A DNA stretch of 64,000 nt from Ardenticatenaceae bacterium. Lineage in GTDB: Bacteria; Chloroflexota; Anaerolineae; Promineifilales; Promineifilaceae. Below the pieces are notes generated by a model. It had not been told where the DNA came from and did not search any database. It saw only the letters and a program-made list of their open reading frames with translations. The stretch's first letter is position 1. Every line of letters starts with the position of its first letter. The DNA is taken from positions 1-64,000 of the forward strand of contig JACKBN010000001.1 of the NCBI GenBank assembly GCA_020634565.1, written 5' to 3'. A program made the translations under genes and the position numbers. Positions 16,413 through 25,544 of the stretch are shown piece after piece.

Positions 16413-16445
16413 AAGCCGGATGGTTTGACGAGAGCCATCCGGCTT
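16413..16445. promoter_or_regulatory. Perfect 11-bp hairpin upstream of sigma-like gene B
   Basis: AAGCCGGATGG pairs with CCATCCGGCTT around a short loop, about 18 bases upstream of AGGAGG. On the plus strand it is followed by TTATTTTT and could terminate opposing transcripts. Its decamer AGCCGGATGG recurs in the hairpin at 20681-20709. Confidence 0.55.
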
Positions 16446-16491
16446 TATTTTTGGGGAAAGACAAAGCCGCCGACTGATGAGCAAACGGCCG

Positions 16492-16537
16492 TAAACAAAG
16501 CCAGCGCCAACCCGGTATTCTGGGCTGACGCTGGCGC
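16492..16537 (-). terminator. Terminator-like hairpin after the gene ending at 16651
   Basis: On the minus strand GCCAGCG pairs with CGCTGGC, extended by further internal pairing, and is followed by TTTGTTT. It marks the end of the transcript carrying the Cys/His-rich gene. Confidence 0.6.
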
Positions 16538-16650
16538 GTACTGGTTAAGTTGCCGGTTGTGATGAGGGTGTTTTGTTGGTGAGAATCAGTTGTGTGAGTC
16601 GAACCTCCCACGGCCTTAACTTGAGTGGAACGGGGACGTTGTGGCAGCGG

Positions 16651-17175
16651 CTACGGCCGTTGGCCAAAGAGGGCACTGTTAAGCGCAGCATCCTGCTGTG
16701 GTGGTGTCCCATTGATTGATGGCGGCTGGTTGGGGGAACGGCCGTTTCCAGACCCGTGAGCTGTTCCCTGCGGCGCTGAACGCTGGTTATGAGAGTGACC
16801 GTTTTCTTGTGGCACACCCGTTTGCTCAGCAGCTGGCTTTTCTGGACCTGATGGCGGAACGGTCGTCGGCACTAGAAGATCGTAGCCGGGGCTGCTGGCA
16901 CTGGCGTAGCCCCGACAATACACCGTTTCGCCTGTTTCCGGGTGCACCATTTTATGTGAGAACCAGATATCTCCCTGCCGATTCCGCTGCTTCATCGGTA
17001 CCCCATGCCGGGGACAAATGGGCAGCCCTTCAGCGGTGAGTACCGGTTCCCGGCTGGGCGTATAGCCCCGCGCTGCCAGGCGACGCATCGTGGCTGGCAG
17101 GTCTTCAAAGGTGACTGGAATGTGGAGTTCGTAGCCGGTCGGATGGAAAGCGATTAAAGTGATGGGATTCATCAT
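16651..17175 (-). CDS. Unrecognised protein with Cys/His cluster
   Basis: The start is placed at the tandem ATGs near 17175 because AAGGAG precedes them. The product is about 174 residues. The N-terminal 50 residues form an alpha/beta unit (LIAFHPTGYELHIPVTFEDL, then LAARGYTPSREP). A CPRHG...SHKMVH...YCRG cluster may bind zinc. The last 70 residues are Pro/Gly/Asn/Gln-rich and probably disordered. It is encoded between the SWIM-domain protein and sigma-like protein B. No function can be assigned. Confidence 0.55.
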   Translation of the reverse strand: MMNPITLIAFHPTGYELHIPVTFEDLPATMRRLAARGYTPSREPVLTAEGLPICPRHGVPMKQRNRQGDIWFSHKMVHPETGETVYCRGYASASSPGYDLLVPTTVPPSGPEKPAAEQTGVPQENGHSHNQRSAPQGTAHGSGNGRSPNQPPSINGTPPQQDAALNSALFGQRP

Positions 17176-17249
17176 GTTTCTCCTTGTTTTGTTTGGTTGT
17201 TTATGGTTGTGTAAATCTACTTGAGAGGGTTGCCGTAAAAGTTGGTGAG

Positions 17250-17987
17250 TCACCGGCCTACGGCCCAGCTGAGCAGCTTCTCCTGGCTAAACGGCCGCTG
17301 CTGCGTGTAGGCGAGATAAGCACGATAATGACTCAGGTGATTTGTTTCTACTGGTTTGCCATTGCCGTACTGGGCTGAGGCATTGCTGGGCACCAGCTGA
17401 TGGGTCTGCCTGGTTCCCACGGCCGTTACCGCCCGCCCGCGAAACCGTCCCGCATGGCTCCGCTTGGGATGTAAGGGTTGATGCGTCACCTTGGTGACCG
17501 GCCACTGCAAATGACTGGCCAGCCGGTAGGCAAGCAGATGTTTACACAGGAGCAACTGCTGTGTGCTTTGGCCACCACTGAGTAAAGCCTGACCCGGCAG
17601 CGCCAAGCCGCCCCGTTCGTAATCTGGACAGGTGCAGCTGAGCGTGCCGTCTGGCTGGCGCAGCAGCCGGTAGCTGTGGTTGTTACCCCGCTGGGAACGC
17701 ACCCGTGCCGCTTCATCCGGCTCGACCGGGTCTGGCGTCAGGACATGACCCAGGACCAGCAGCTCCGCCGCTGCCCAGGCACGGCTAGTGGCTTCGGGAT
17801 ATCTGGTACAGAGATGGCTGATGGCTGCGGCCACCTGGGGAAATGCCTCTTGCAGCGCGTACCGGGTTGCGTCGCGTTCCCCTTTGGCACCACTGCCAAA
17901 GCCCTCCCGCTGCTGCTTGTCACCGACCGCCACCCAGCCGGGCACGGCCGTATCGAACCAGATAGTGAATGGACCGATATGTTTCAT
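17250..17987 (-). CDS. SWIM zinc-finger protein
   Basis: A 245-residue protein with a SWIM-type zinc site: LSCTCPDYERGG followed after about 20 residues by LLLCKHLLAYRLA, giving the CxCx(n)CxH pattern. SWIM fingers bind DNA or partner proteins. Upstream is an unclassified alpha/beta region (GPFTIWFDTAVPGWVAVGDK); downstream a basic stretch (KRSHAGRFRGRAVT). The ATG at 17987 is preceded by AAGGAGG, so longer upstream frames are rejected. It lies in the mobile element between RadC and the Cys/His protein. The specific role is unknown. Confidence 0.7.
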   Translation of the reverse strand: MKHIGPFTIWFDTAVPGWVAVGDKQQREGFGSGAKGERDATRYALQEAFPQVAAAISHLCTRYPEATSRAWAAAELLVLGHVLTPDPVEPDEAARVRSQRGNNHSYRLLRQPDGTLSCTCPDYERGGLALPGQALLSGGQSTQQLLLCKHLLAYRLASHLQWPVTKVTHQPLHPKRSHAGRFRGRAVTAVGTRQTHQLVPSNASAQYGNGKPVETNHLSHYRAYLAYTQQRPFSQEKLLSWAVGR

Positions 17988-18114
17988 CGGTTGCCTCCTT
18001 TTGGTTTGGTAATTGGGTTGTTTGTGTTTGGGGGATTGGCTCTTTTGAGCGCGTTTTATCTGTTTGGCTGAATGTTTGTTGGTGGGGATTGCTGCCTTTC
18101 GATGCTGGGTTCGT

Positions 18115-18846
18115 TTAATCTCCAAAGCCCAGACCACGCTCCTTGAGCGAAACAAAGCGGTGCCGTCCCAGGATGATATGGTCCAGCACGGGAATGGAGA
18201 GCATCTCGCCCGCCTGCACCAGGTGGCGGGTAATGCTGATGTCTTCTGGACTTGGCGAGCAGTCCCCGCTGGGGTGGTTGTGACAAACTATGAGGGCGGC
18301 GGCATTGTTGACGATGGCGGGTTTGAACACCTCGGCCAGACGCACCACGCTGGTGTTGAGGCTGCCCACGTACACGGTGGGGATGCCAATGACCCGGTTG
18401 CGGGTGTTGAGCAAGATGACCCGCAGATGTTCCTGGGTCAGGTTGAGCATTTCATACATGAGCAGGTTGGCCGCATCCGCTGGGGAGTTAACTGACGGCT
18501 GTTCACCAGGGTCGGCTTGCAGCACCCGCCGGCCCAGCTCCAGCGACGCCTGCAAGCGAGCAGCCTGCGCCTCACCCACGCCGTGCAGCTGCATGAGCTG
18601 CGCTCTGGTTAGCTGCGGTAACTTGTGCAGCTGCCCTTCAACCAGGTGCAGCAGCTGGTGGGCCAGCTCCAGCCCGTTTTTGGTTTGCAGGATAGAGGCG
18701 ATGAGCTCGGCCGGGGAGATTCTGTCCACCCCGGCCCGGTAGAGGCGCTGGAGCGGCTGTTCTGAACGGGGCATTTCCCGGATGAGGCGCGGCGCTGTAT
18801 TGTGCGCAGCCTGCAGGAAGGTGAGGTTAAACGGTTGTTGGTTCAT
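18115..18846 (-). CDS. radC: RadC-family JAB/MPN protein
   Basis: RadC-like protein with an N-terminal helical, helix-hairpin-helix-like part (LTRAQLMQLHGVGEAQAARL) and a C-terminal JAB/MPN metalloprotein core containing VCHNHPSGDCSPSPED with the conserved His-x-His and Ser/Asp ligands. The start is the ATG at 18846, preceded by GGAG nine bases upstream. RadC homologs are frequent passengers of integrative elements and plasmids; their biochemical activity is unsettled despite the historical link to repair. Length 243 residues is normal. Confidence 0.88.
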   Translation of the reverse strand: MNQQPFNLTFLQAAHNTAPRLIREMPRSEQPLQRLYRAGVDRISPAELIASILQTKNGLELAHQLLHLVEGQLHKLPQLTRAQLMQLHGVGEAQAARLQASLELGRRVLQADPGEQPSVNSPADAANLLMYEMLNLTQEHLRVILLNTRNRVIGIPTVYVGSLNTSVVRLAEVFKPAIVNNAAALIVCHNHPSGDCSPSPEDISITRHLVQAGEMLSIPVLDHIILGRHRFVSLKERGLGFGD

Positions 18847-19000
18847 CTTTCGTTCTCCGTATGTGTGAGGGGGAAGCAAGAAAACGGCCGTCTGACTATC
18901 TGACGTCGTGTTGTGGAGTTGTCGTCATGAGCTGTTGTGATGCCAAACGGCCGTTTTTCAGGTAGGGATTGCTTGATCAAATGCCAAGCAACGGCCAGCG

Positions 19001-20299
19001 CTAGGCTGCTGCCATGGCCAGGGCGCTGGCTGGTGTCCGGTGGGCAAAGGAGGCTGGTGCGGCTGGTCGCCGAGAGTTCACCAGCGGCGCTGCGTTAGCG
19101 GCTCCGGCTGTGCCTTGCGGCGGGGCCGTTGCTGCTGGGGCCTTGGTCAATGCCGGTTGACTGGCAGCCTCCAATGGCGTGACTGCTTGCTCTGGCCTGG
19201 CCACTGCTTCAGCATCAGCGACGTTGGCGGTAGCTTCTTCCAGCTCGGCCAGCTTGGCCTGCAGCTCGAAGGATTTCTGCCACAGCTTCTCCCGCGTGAC
19301 GGTCCCCACCTCGCCCAGCTGCACCGACCGGTTCTGCACCTGGCCGTTGATACGGCGTCCCACCTGAATGCGGCAGAACGCCTTGCCCTTGCGTTTGCTC
19401 TGGTAGTAGCTGACGGTAAAGGCCCCATGGGGCAGGATGACGATGAAGCGCTGGCCGCTGTTGAGAGCCACTTCGCTTACCTCTTCCCACCATTGCAGGC
19501 GGAGTTCGCCTTCGGCCCGGATGATCCCTTGCACCACGGGCGACTGGGCCAGAAACGCTTCCAGCTGTTCCCGGTAATGGATAATGATTTGCGTGGCGGT
19601 GATCCAGTCCACGCCCAGTATCTGGGCAATGTTGTAATTGGAGGTGCCCTTCACGCTTTCACACAGCGCTTTGGCGGCGCGACGCAGGGAGTTGGGATGC
19701 CACTGGCTGCCCCGCATCACCGCTAAGATACGGGCAATCTCTTTCTCAAACCGCTCCCAGCGGTCGTCGCTGGCCGCTTCCCCTTCATGCAGCACCAGGG
19801 CGTCTTCTGTTGGCCGCCGGGCGTAGATGGTCATCGGTAGGCGCGGTGTCGTGTGTCCATAGCTGTCTTCTTCGTGGTACTCCGGCTCGGTGAGGTTGTC
19901 GTTAATCTGGTACTGCTTGGACAGCTCCCACTGGTGGCCGCTGCCGCCACCGCGAATGTTGACAAAGACATAGCCAATGAGCTTGGTGCGGGCAGCAGTG
20001 TACGCATACGCTTCCGACTGCCCCTGCAAGTAGCGCTGGTCGTACAAATGGCTAAACGCTTCCTGCATGAGGTCTTCGCGGAAGATGCGGCGCTCCGTGG
20101 CATCCATCCACATGTGGCGCATGACGTTCTGCACGACGATGTAGGCTTTGCGGTTGAGCCAGGCCATCGCCTCGGGTGGCAGCTCCATGACAGCTGGTTG
20201 GCGAGGGTGACCTGGCAGCTGTTTCTCCCGGCGGGGTGACACCGGAAAAGCGGCAAGTTGTGGTTGCCGTACGGCCGTTTGGGGGTATACTGTTGACAT
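19001..20299 (-). CDS. Sigma-70 region-2-like protein A
   Basis: A 432-residue paralog of the protein at 15369-16382. Region-2-like residues RIFREDLMQEAFSHLYD and YTAARTKLIGYVFVNIRG are followed by a conserved charged linker. A helix-turn-helix (YNIAQILGVDWITATQIIIH) comes next, then the shared C-terminal module (VILPHGAFTVSYYQSKRKGK, NGQVQNRSVQLGEVG, REKLWQKSFELQAKLAEL). A low-complexity Ala/Pro tail of about 60 residues is extra. The start is set at the fourth codon of the open frame because AAGGAG overlaps the first ATG. A long hairpin sits immediately upstream. It may direct element transcription or bind DNA; the sigma relation is pattern-based. Confidence 0.55.
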   Translation of the reverse strand: MSTVYPQTAVRQPQLAAFPVSPRREKQLPGHPRQPAVMELPPEAMAWLNRKAYIVVQNVMRHMWMDATERRIFREDLMQEAFSHLYDQRYLQGQSEAYAYTAARTKLIGYVFVNIRGGGSGHQWELSKQYQINDNLTEPEYHEEDSYGHTTPRLPMTIYARRPTEDALVLHEGEAASDDRWERFEKEIARILAVMRGSQWHPNSLRRAAKALCESVKGTSNYNIAQILGVDWITATQIIIHYREQLEAFLAQSPVVQGIIRAEGELRLQWWEEVSEVALNSGQRFIVILPHGAFTVSYYQSKRKGKAFCRIQVGRRINGQVQNRSVQLGEVGTVTREKLWQKSFELQAKLAELEEATANVADAEAVARPEQAVTPLEAASQPALTKAPAATAPPQGTAGAANAAPLVNSRRPAAPASFAHRTPASALAMAAA

Positions 20300-20325
20300 A
20301 CAACACATCTCCTTTGTGAGGTGTA

Positions 20326-20358
20326 GCGCAAGCCAGAGGTGATAGCTCTGACTTGCGC
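20326..20358. promoter_or_regulatory. 13-bp hairpin upstream of sigma-like gene A
   Basis: GCGCAAGCCAGAG pairs with CTCTGACTTGCGC (one mismatch). It lies ten bases upstream of the AAAGGAG of the gene. On the plus strand a T-rich run follows, so it could also terminate opposing transcription. Confidence 0.55.
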
Positions 20359-20374
20359 TTTTTCTTTTAGGTTG

Positions 20375-20636
20375 TTAGAAGTCGATTGGGCTTTGGCTCC
20401 GTGCCCCTTGGCTCCGGAAGAAAAAGAAAGAGGCAAACCATTCATACTGGTGACCCTGCTCGCGCAGGGTGCGCAGGGCGACGCCCCAGCTGTCGAGGGC
20501 AGACGTGCTTTGGTGCGGCTGCCAGGTCTGGCTGCTGTTGCTGCGCTTTTGCCGCTGGCGCGTTCGCTGATGAGGCTTGAGCACAATCGCTTTGGCCGGG
20601 TCTGGTTGTTGTGTCTGGGTTTGCGTTACTGTTCAT
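20375..20636 (-). pseudogene. Small gene, apparently frameshifted
   Basis: An ATG at 20636 with AAGGAG upstream opens a reading frame that begins MNSNANPDTTTRPGQ, but the protein-like 3' half is in another frame and ends LDSWGVALRTLREQ...ASFFFFRSQGA at 20375. A shift of one base would join them into an 85-90 residue protein. Either a frameshift has occurred, or a shorter protein begins at GTG 20584 without a ribosome-binding site. No family recognised. Confidence 0.35.
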
Positions 20637-20680
20637 CTGAATCTCCTTTTGATTGAACGTGAAAGTTGGGTAGAAACAAA

Positions 20681-20709
20681 ACAGCCAGCCGGATGGCCCG
20701 ACTGGCTGT
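20681..20709 (-). terminator. Terminator-like hairpin
   Basis: ACAGCCAG pairs with CTGGCTGT; on the minus strand TTTTGTTT follows. It lies upstream of the small gene at 20636 and shares the decamer AGCCGGATGG with the hairpin at 16413. Confidence 0.55.
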
Positions 20710-20927
20710 GGGGAAAACAATATGTGGCGTGGGCTTAATACCCACGTGTTTAGACTATTTGGTTTTTAGTGAGACCTCCTTTGGTTAGTTTGGTGAATGG
20801 GGAATGTTGGTTGATTAACGGCCGTCTGGATAACGGACAAAAGCTTCGCCAGGCCTACGGCCGAAAGGCCGTTTTGAGGGGGGATTGCCAGGGTGCTGCT
20901 CACATTGCTGCCAGTTTGCGACAGTTT
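20710..20927. other. Gene-free junction between mobile element and defence island
   Basis: No gene is visible. A tight GAAA-tetraloop hairpin ACGGCC-GAAA-GGCCGT (20857-20872), followed by TTTTG, sits here and is built from one copy of the dispersed palindrome. No copy of the tRNA-Asp 3' end could be found, so this is not shown to be the element boundary. Confidence 0.4.
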
Positions 20928-23678
20928 TTAGATGTACGAAAGAATAGATTTATCTTGACCGATGGTAGGTTCCCAATACAAGGCCGCCTGACTACAAACG
21001 GGGCACAGCTTTAGCTCATATTGGCGCAATTCAAAGAGGACATTATCTGGCAACTTTACAAAACAGTTTGGACAGATATCTTGCTCACCCTGCAAAGGCT
21101 TTAACTTACCGTTTTTCCCTAATTGCCTGACAAGAGACAGCTCTTGTTTATACCCCAAATCAATAATTGCCTGGGCAAGTTTAGCCATGCTCCCAGTATT
21201 CGACTGTCGCTTTTGCTGGTAAGCCCACCAGTGAAGAAGATATTTGTATTTCTCTTGTGCGGGCGTACGGTAATCGGCCAGGGTGCCAATGCCATCTTGA
21301 ATGGTTTCAACAGAAATCGGTTGACCTTTGGCCGACAATTCGACTAAATTGCGGAAGCCAAAGATATTTTGCGAATCTGTTGCTGATGAATCAATCGTTC
21401 TCCAGAAGCGTTCACTGGTTGTCTTTTCGATATGGTTCACTAACTCGCGGGCTACCATGAAACGCTGTACCGCCTGGGGGCGATGAATCATGTCGGACCA
21501 ACGTTTGGGTTTTTCCCAGGCATGTGTGACGAGAACGGCCGTTAGCAAAGGCATATTTGCTGCCTGCCAAAATTCTTGAAGCTGGACTGCTTCAACTCCG
21601 GCATCTAAGAAGACATCCCAGCCTGATTTCCCCTGAAGGTCAGCCGCCTTGGACCAAAACAGGCCGCCATAGATAAGCAAGAGACAACGTCGCAAATCTT
21701 TTTCTGTGAACAACTGTACTTTTTCGTAGAACTCCAGGAGAATGCGGCCCAACGTGTAATGATTTTCAAAAAGCAAACGAGGGCCAACCTGCGTTAAATA
21801 TTCAGCCTTGTTTAGTTGCCTGGCATAGCGCTGACAATAACGCAGGACGGAATCACACAATTGTTTCAGAACTTTCTTTTTCTCAGCCTTCTGCTGTATC
21901 TCTTCTTCCGAGTTTTGATATTCGTCCCGGTCACCAGCATCATCAACTTCTACTTCGGCGGGTTTCGTTTCTACAGTCAGGCGAAGCAGGGCCAATGACA
22001 ACAAGTCACGCAAAGAGTGCACACTTTGATTATGGGGTGCATACCCTTCGGCGTGCCTGATGAGCGTATAGGTCAATTCTTCGTCGGTAATAAACGACGA
22101 TGCTGGCGGTGCTGGCGTATCATCCTCTTTCATCTGGTTTTTGCCGCTGCGTTTGCCCCTACCCTGGCCATCTTTTTCTTTCTCTGCTTCTGCCTGAACC
22201 TGCCGCGGATCCACCCGATCCCATAGAAAATTCAACAGCTCTTCAAACAGACTACCTGCACCGGCGAAGGTTTGTAGGCTCGCTTTTATTCGGGCATGGT
22301 ATGTGCGGTTACCAAAGCGATGCAGCTCAGCGGGTTGATCGATCCAGTGATAGGGGCTGGCCACTTCCGGCTGGCCAACAGTTGACCAGATGACCCGCCC
22401 AGACTCGGTCTTTGGCAGCGTTTCTGGGAAAGGCAGCGAGAATTCCCCTTGAGCATCGGGGGTAATCGGGAGCCTGATGTTTGCTTGTCGCAGTTCCAGC
22501 AACCATTTCCCTTCATTCTGGTAAGCGTTGCCCTCTTGCCACATGATTTGGCCGGTTAATTCCTCGTTGTCTAAAATCAGCTCCAGCAAACGAAATGGCA
22601 GGCTTTTGGATGTTGGCTCGTCTTCAGGTTCACCGGGTCTAATATCGGCGGGATTAAGGGCAACAATGGACAAAATGTCGTCCGACCAAATGGCATCAAA
22701 TGCTGTAGGGTTTGACGATTTTTGCCAGACAACCAGCTCTAAATTGCCGCCCTCTTGCCAGCTTTGTACCAGGCCGGGCACCGTGCAGTTAGCGCTGCCC
22801 AGCAGGCACCAGGCACCCTCAGAATTCTTGCCCACAAACGTTTTGGCATGTAAACGGCGCTGTTCATTGAGAAGTCCCGACACCGTGAAAAGCTGCAACT
22901 CACACGCCCATTCCTGGCTTCGTCTTTGCAGGGCTTCGGCATCCAGGCGGTGCTCGGATTCGTTTAAGCCTAAAACGAGCATCTGAGGCGTAAAGCGCTG
23001 CACCAACCGGTCAATAGCTTCCACCGTCCAAAAGGGAGAGAGCAGACGCATCTCTTGTATGGGGGCTCGATCGAACCATTGGGCGTAGATAGAACGATTA
23101 TACGAATGCCATAACCGCATATCGGACGGTGGCGTGGGGCTGGTGTCAGCAAGCCAGGGTGCCAGTTCGCCAATGGCGCTTATTCTTTCCACGGCGGTAG
23201 AGGCAACACCGGTGCCCTCGCTCATTTCTTGAATTAGCTGCCACACAGTGGCAAAGGCATAACGGGCCGATGGGTCACCCTCTGTGGCCTCAGCCAGGTT
23301 CAGGTCAAAACGGACAAACTGCTCTAAATTCCGGCCAATGCCGTGCAGGGTTAAATTCCCGCTGCCGATCAACAGCAAACCGTGTTCTGGGCCAACTAAC
23401 ATGATGACTTTGACATGCTGCACACCGCGGCTGGGGCTGACGATTGGGGCACAAACGTATTGCCGACCCACGCGACGCAGATGGCGGTGGCCCCGTTCTT
23501 GCGCCTCATCATAGCCATGCTGATCGGCCAGGATGACAATGTTGGTGCAGCCTAATGCATCCAATTTGGGTGCAACAAGTTCCTCAAAGAAAACCAGGTC
23601 CAGGGTGTAAGTGAGAAAGAGGGAGCCACGATAATGCGGTTTGAGGTCCGCCAGCGTGTTGAGGATATCAATCGTCAT
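20928..23678 (-). CDS. PLD-family nuclease-like protein with two HKD-type motifs
   Basis: A 916-residue protein of the phospholipase D superfamily, which includes defence nucleases. The first half-site is HVKVIMLVGPEHG...LIGSGNLT near residues 88-112; the second is RLHAKTFVGKN...LLGSANCT near 278-300. A long helical middle follows with a charged insert (EKEKDGQGRGKRSGK), and the C-terminus is a zinc ribbon with CPNC and CPVC. Start: the ATG at 23678 is preceded by GGAGG, so an upstream GTG is rejected. It overlaps the interrupted partner gene by 11 bases, so the pair form one unit. It is much longer than DISARM DrmC, so I do not assign it to that system. Confidence 0.72.
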   Translation of the reverse strand: MTIDILNTLADLKPHYRGSLFLTYTLDLVFFEELVAPKLDALGCTNIVILADQHGYDEAQERGHRHLRRVGRQYVCAPIVSPSRGVQHVKVIMLVGPEHGLLLIGSGNLTLHGIGRNLEQFVRFDLNLAEATEGDPSARYAFATVWQLIQEMSEGTGVASTAVERISAIGELAPWLADTSPTPPSDMRLWHSYNRSIYAQWFDRAPIQEMRLLSPFWTVEAIDRLVQRFTPQMLVLGLNESEHRLDAEALQRRSQEWACELQLFTVSGLLNEQRRLHAKTFVGKNSEGAWCLLGSANCTVPGLVQSWQEGGNLELVVWQKSSNPTAFDAIWSDDILSIVALNPADIRPGEPEDEPTSKSLPFRLLELILDNEELTGQIMWQEGNAYQNEGKWLLELRQANIRLPITPDAQGEFSLPFPETLPKTESGRVIWSTVGQPEVASPYHWIDQPAELHRFGNRTYHARIKASLQTFAGAGSLFEELLNFLWDRVDPRQVQAEAEKEKDGQGRGKRSGKNQMKEDDTPAPPASSFITDEELTYTLIRHAEGYAPHNQSVHSLRDLLSLALLRLTVETKPAEVEVDDAGDRDEYQNSEEEIQQKAEKKKVLKQLCDSVLRYCQRYARQLNKAEYLTQVGPRLLFENHYTLGRILLEFYEKVQLFTEKDLRRCLLLIYGGLFWSKAADLQGKSGWDVFLDAGVEAVQLQEFWQAANMPLLTAVLVTHAWEKPKRWSDMIHRPQAVQRFMVARELVNHIEKTTSERFWRTIDSSATDSQNIFGFRNLVELSAKGQPISVETIQDGIGTLADYRTPAQEKYKYLLHWWAYQQKRQSNTGSMAKLAQAIIDLGYKQELSLVRQLGKNGKLKPLQGEQDICPNCFVKLPDNVLFELRQYELKLCPVCSQAALYWEPTIGQDKSILSYI

Positions 23679-25338
23679 TGGCACCCTCCACTGCTCGCGC
23701 CAGATAGGTTTCCCCCTCGGCTGTCAGGGCACAGATGCCCTCTTCGTTTTCGACAATCAGGCCCAGGTCGGTGAGGATCGTCAAGCCGTTAAACAGACGC
23801 AGGCCTGGGAACCGCAGCGGGACTTCATATTGGGCGGGATTGTTGGCCCAGGCAAATTCCTCGTCCTGGTAGTAGAACTTGAAGGTGTTGTATTTGTTGT
23901 AGCGCAGCTTTTGCAGGGCAATGATCGCGTGCTGGCCCAGGCAGTAACTGCGATAAACTGAGGCTAACCAGTCTCTGACGCTCTGATTTTCCAGCGCATG
24001 CTGGTTGAGGTCATCCATGAATTGCGCCAGCGGCAGGCGCTCTTGCAGTGCCATTTCTTGCCAAAGCGGATCCTCCGCTTGCCACAAGGGATAGTGACGC
24101 AAAAAGAGTTGGCATAGGATTTGCAGGGCGTTGGGGATTAATACGGCCGTTTCCCTTTTACTATCCCATATGGCATCAAACAAGCTCATCTCATCCTGCC
24201 CTGAATCTACCTGGCAGGCTGCGTGAAAATCGTTGGCAGTCTGTTGCCACTCGCCTTCAAGTTGAACGGCCGTACACAATTTGGTCAAAAAAGCAGACAG
24301 TGGCATGTCCGCCACACCGTCAGGGAGAAACCCTTCGACGTGGTTGATGAAATTGTCAAAGGAGATTTGCTCCGCATTATGGAGATGATCCAGGAAGACC
24401 GCCCACAAGGTTTGCAAAGCGGCCGTATAGCAATGTCGGGTTTGGGTGAAGCGCCATCGTTGATACCAGTCTTGGAGGGCGGCATGGGGTTGGTAAGCGT
24501 TCTCAGCATCATACCAGCCGAGGTAGAGCACTCGGCGTACAGCATCCCGCAGCTGCACGTCATTTGCTTGGTTCACCAGGTCGAGAAGCAAAGCCATGGT
24601 TAAGCGCCGTCGGGTGTGAGGATTTTCCAGTCCTTGCTGATCAAAGCGGAAAAAGGCATCAAGCAGCAACTCCCGGTCGGCGCTTTGGGACATCGCTTCG
24701 GGGCAAAGGCAAGCATGTTGCCCGTATTCCATAGCGACTTCGTGCGTGAGGGAAGATAGTTCACTTTGCTCCGCCAGCGTCTAGCTATAGTCGGTTGTTT
24801 CAATTGTCGCGGCAAATGCTTTGGCGAGGGCTTCGCCACGATGAGTGAGGCGGTAAATCCATCGTGGACTTTCTGGGTCGGCGAGGAGACCCAGAGTTTG
24901 CATGACGGGACGATAATATTGGCCAAAGCCACCCTGGGAGTTGCCGAAATAGTCAAGATGGTTATCCAGGGCGATGGGATTGCCACTGTCCCAGATGCGG
25001 CGGGCTTTGTAGTTACCTACGCCACTGCCCACCAATCCGCCCAAATAATTTCTATCTTTGTGATGCGCGTAACCGCTGAGCATAAAGGCAAGTTCATGCC
25101 GCTTGAAATATTGGCCGCGAAAGGCAGCAAGCGTTCTTGGAGAATCTGGCTGGTTGATGTAACGATACAGAATCCAGCAGTAGAAGCTGTAGTAACGGGC
25201 GTGGTCAGTGGTGCTGATGATGCCGGGCACGAGATACTGCTGGTAGCTTTGCGCCATGCCCTCGACGCCCAAGTGATCTTCGCCTATGACATCTTCATTG
25301 GTGAAGCGAGCTATCCATTGTGGTATCAATGTTTCCAT
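23668..25338 (-). pseudogene. Partner of PLD protein, interrupted by one in-frame amber codon
   Basis: Two adjacent open stretches of 185 and about 370 codons are in the same frame and separated by one TAG at 24781-24783. The reading continues TLAEQSELSSLTHEVAMEYG directly after it. Together they give a 556-codon protein. The N-terminal part (IPQWIARFTNEDVIGEDHLG, AQSYQQYLVPGI, DHARYYSFYCWILYRYI) is a helical unit I have no name for. The C-terminal end (GLRLFNGLTILTDLGLIV and the following strand) looks like a winged helix. The stop may be a real inactivating mutation, a sequencing error or a readthrough site. The downstream PLD gene overlaps its end, so they act together if intact. Confidence 0.7.
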
Positions 25339-25544
25339 ACAACGTCTCTAACAATTACACAGTTATGATATGTAATTCAATACTTCCTTGATTCCGCCTA
25401 AACGGTAAAACCAGTCCAGATTCAGATAGTTTCTAAAACGATACCTAAGGCTATTTGCTGTGTCACTTATAAAAAAACAAGGTGTCGGTTTTGTCTACTC
25501 ATAACTTGGAAGATACATACGGGTTAAGTTTATTGATCATATTC
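25339..25544. other. AT-rich intergenic region
   Basis: About 200 bases with no gene. It probably carries the promoter of the interrupted PLD-partner gene. No clear -35/-10 pair, hairpin or repeat was recognised. Confidence 0.4.

Noticed and set aside
3522..20709. A self-transmissible ICE with full type IV secretion genes
   Set aside because: No VirB4, VirB6 or VirB8-like gene could be recognised; only relaxase and coupling protein are present in the window.
20710..20927. Right attachment site of the element at this junction or near 62.7 kb
   Set aside because: No repeat of the tRNA-Asp 3' sequence was found in either place; serine recombinase cores can be too short to see.
20928..25338. 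Assignment of the PLD pair to DISARM
   Set aside because: DrmC is far shorter and no DrmA/DrmB-type helicase or DUF1998 gene is adjacent.
24766..25368. 200-codon plus-strand frame opposite the PLD partner
   Set aside because: Antisense to the amber-interrupted gene, whose two halves read as one coherent protein; no ribosome-binding site.
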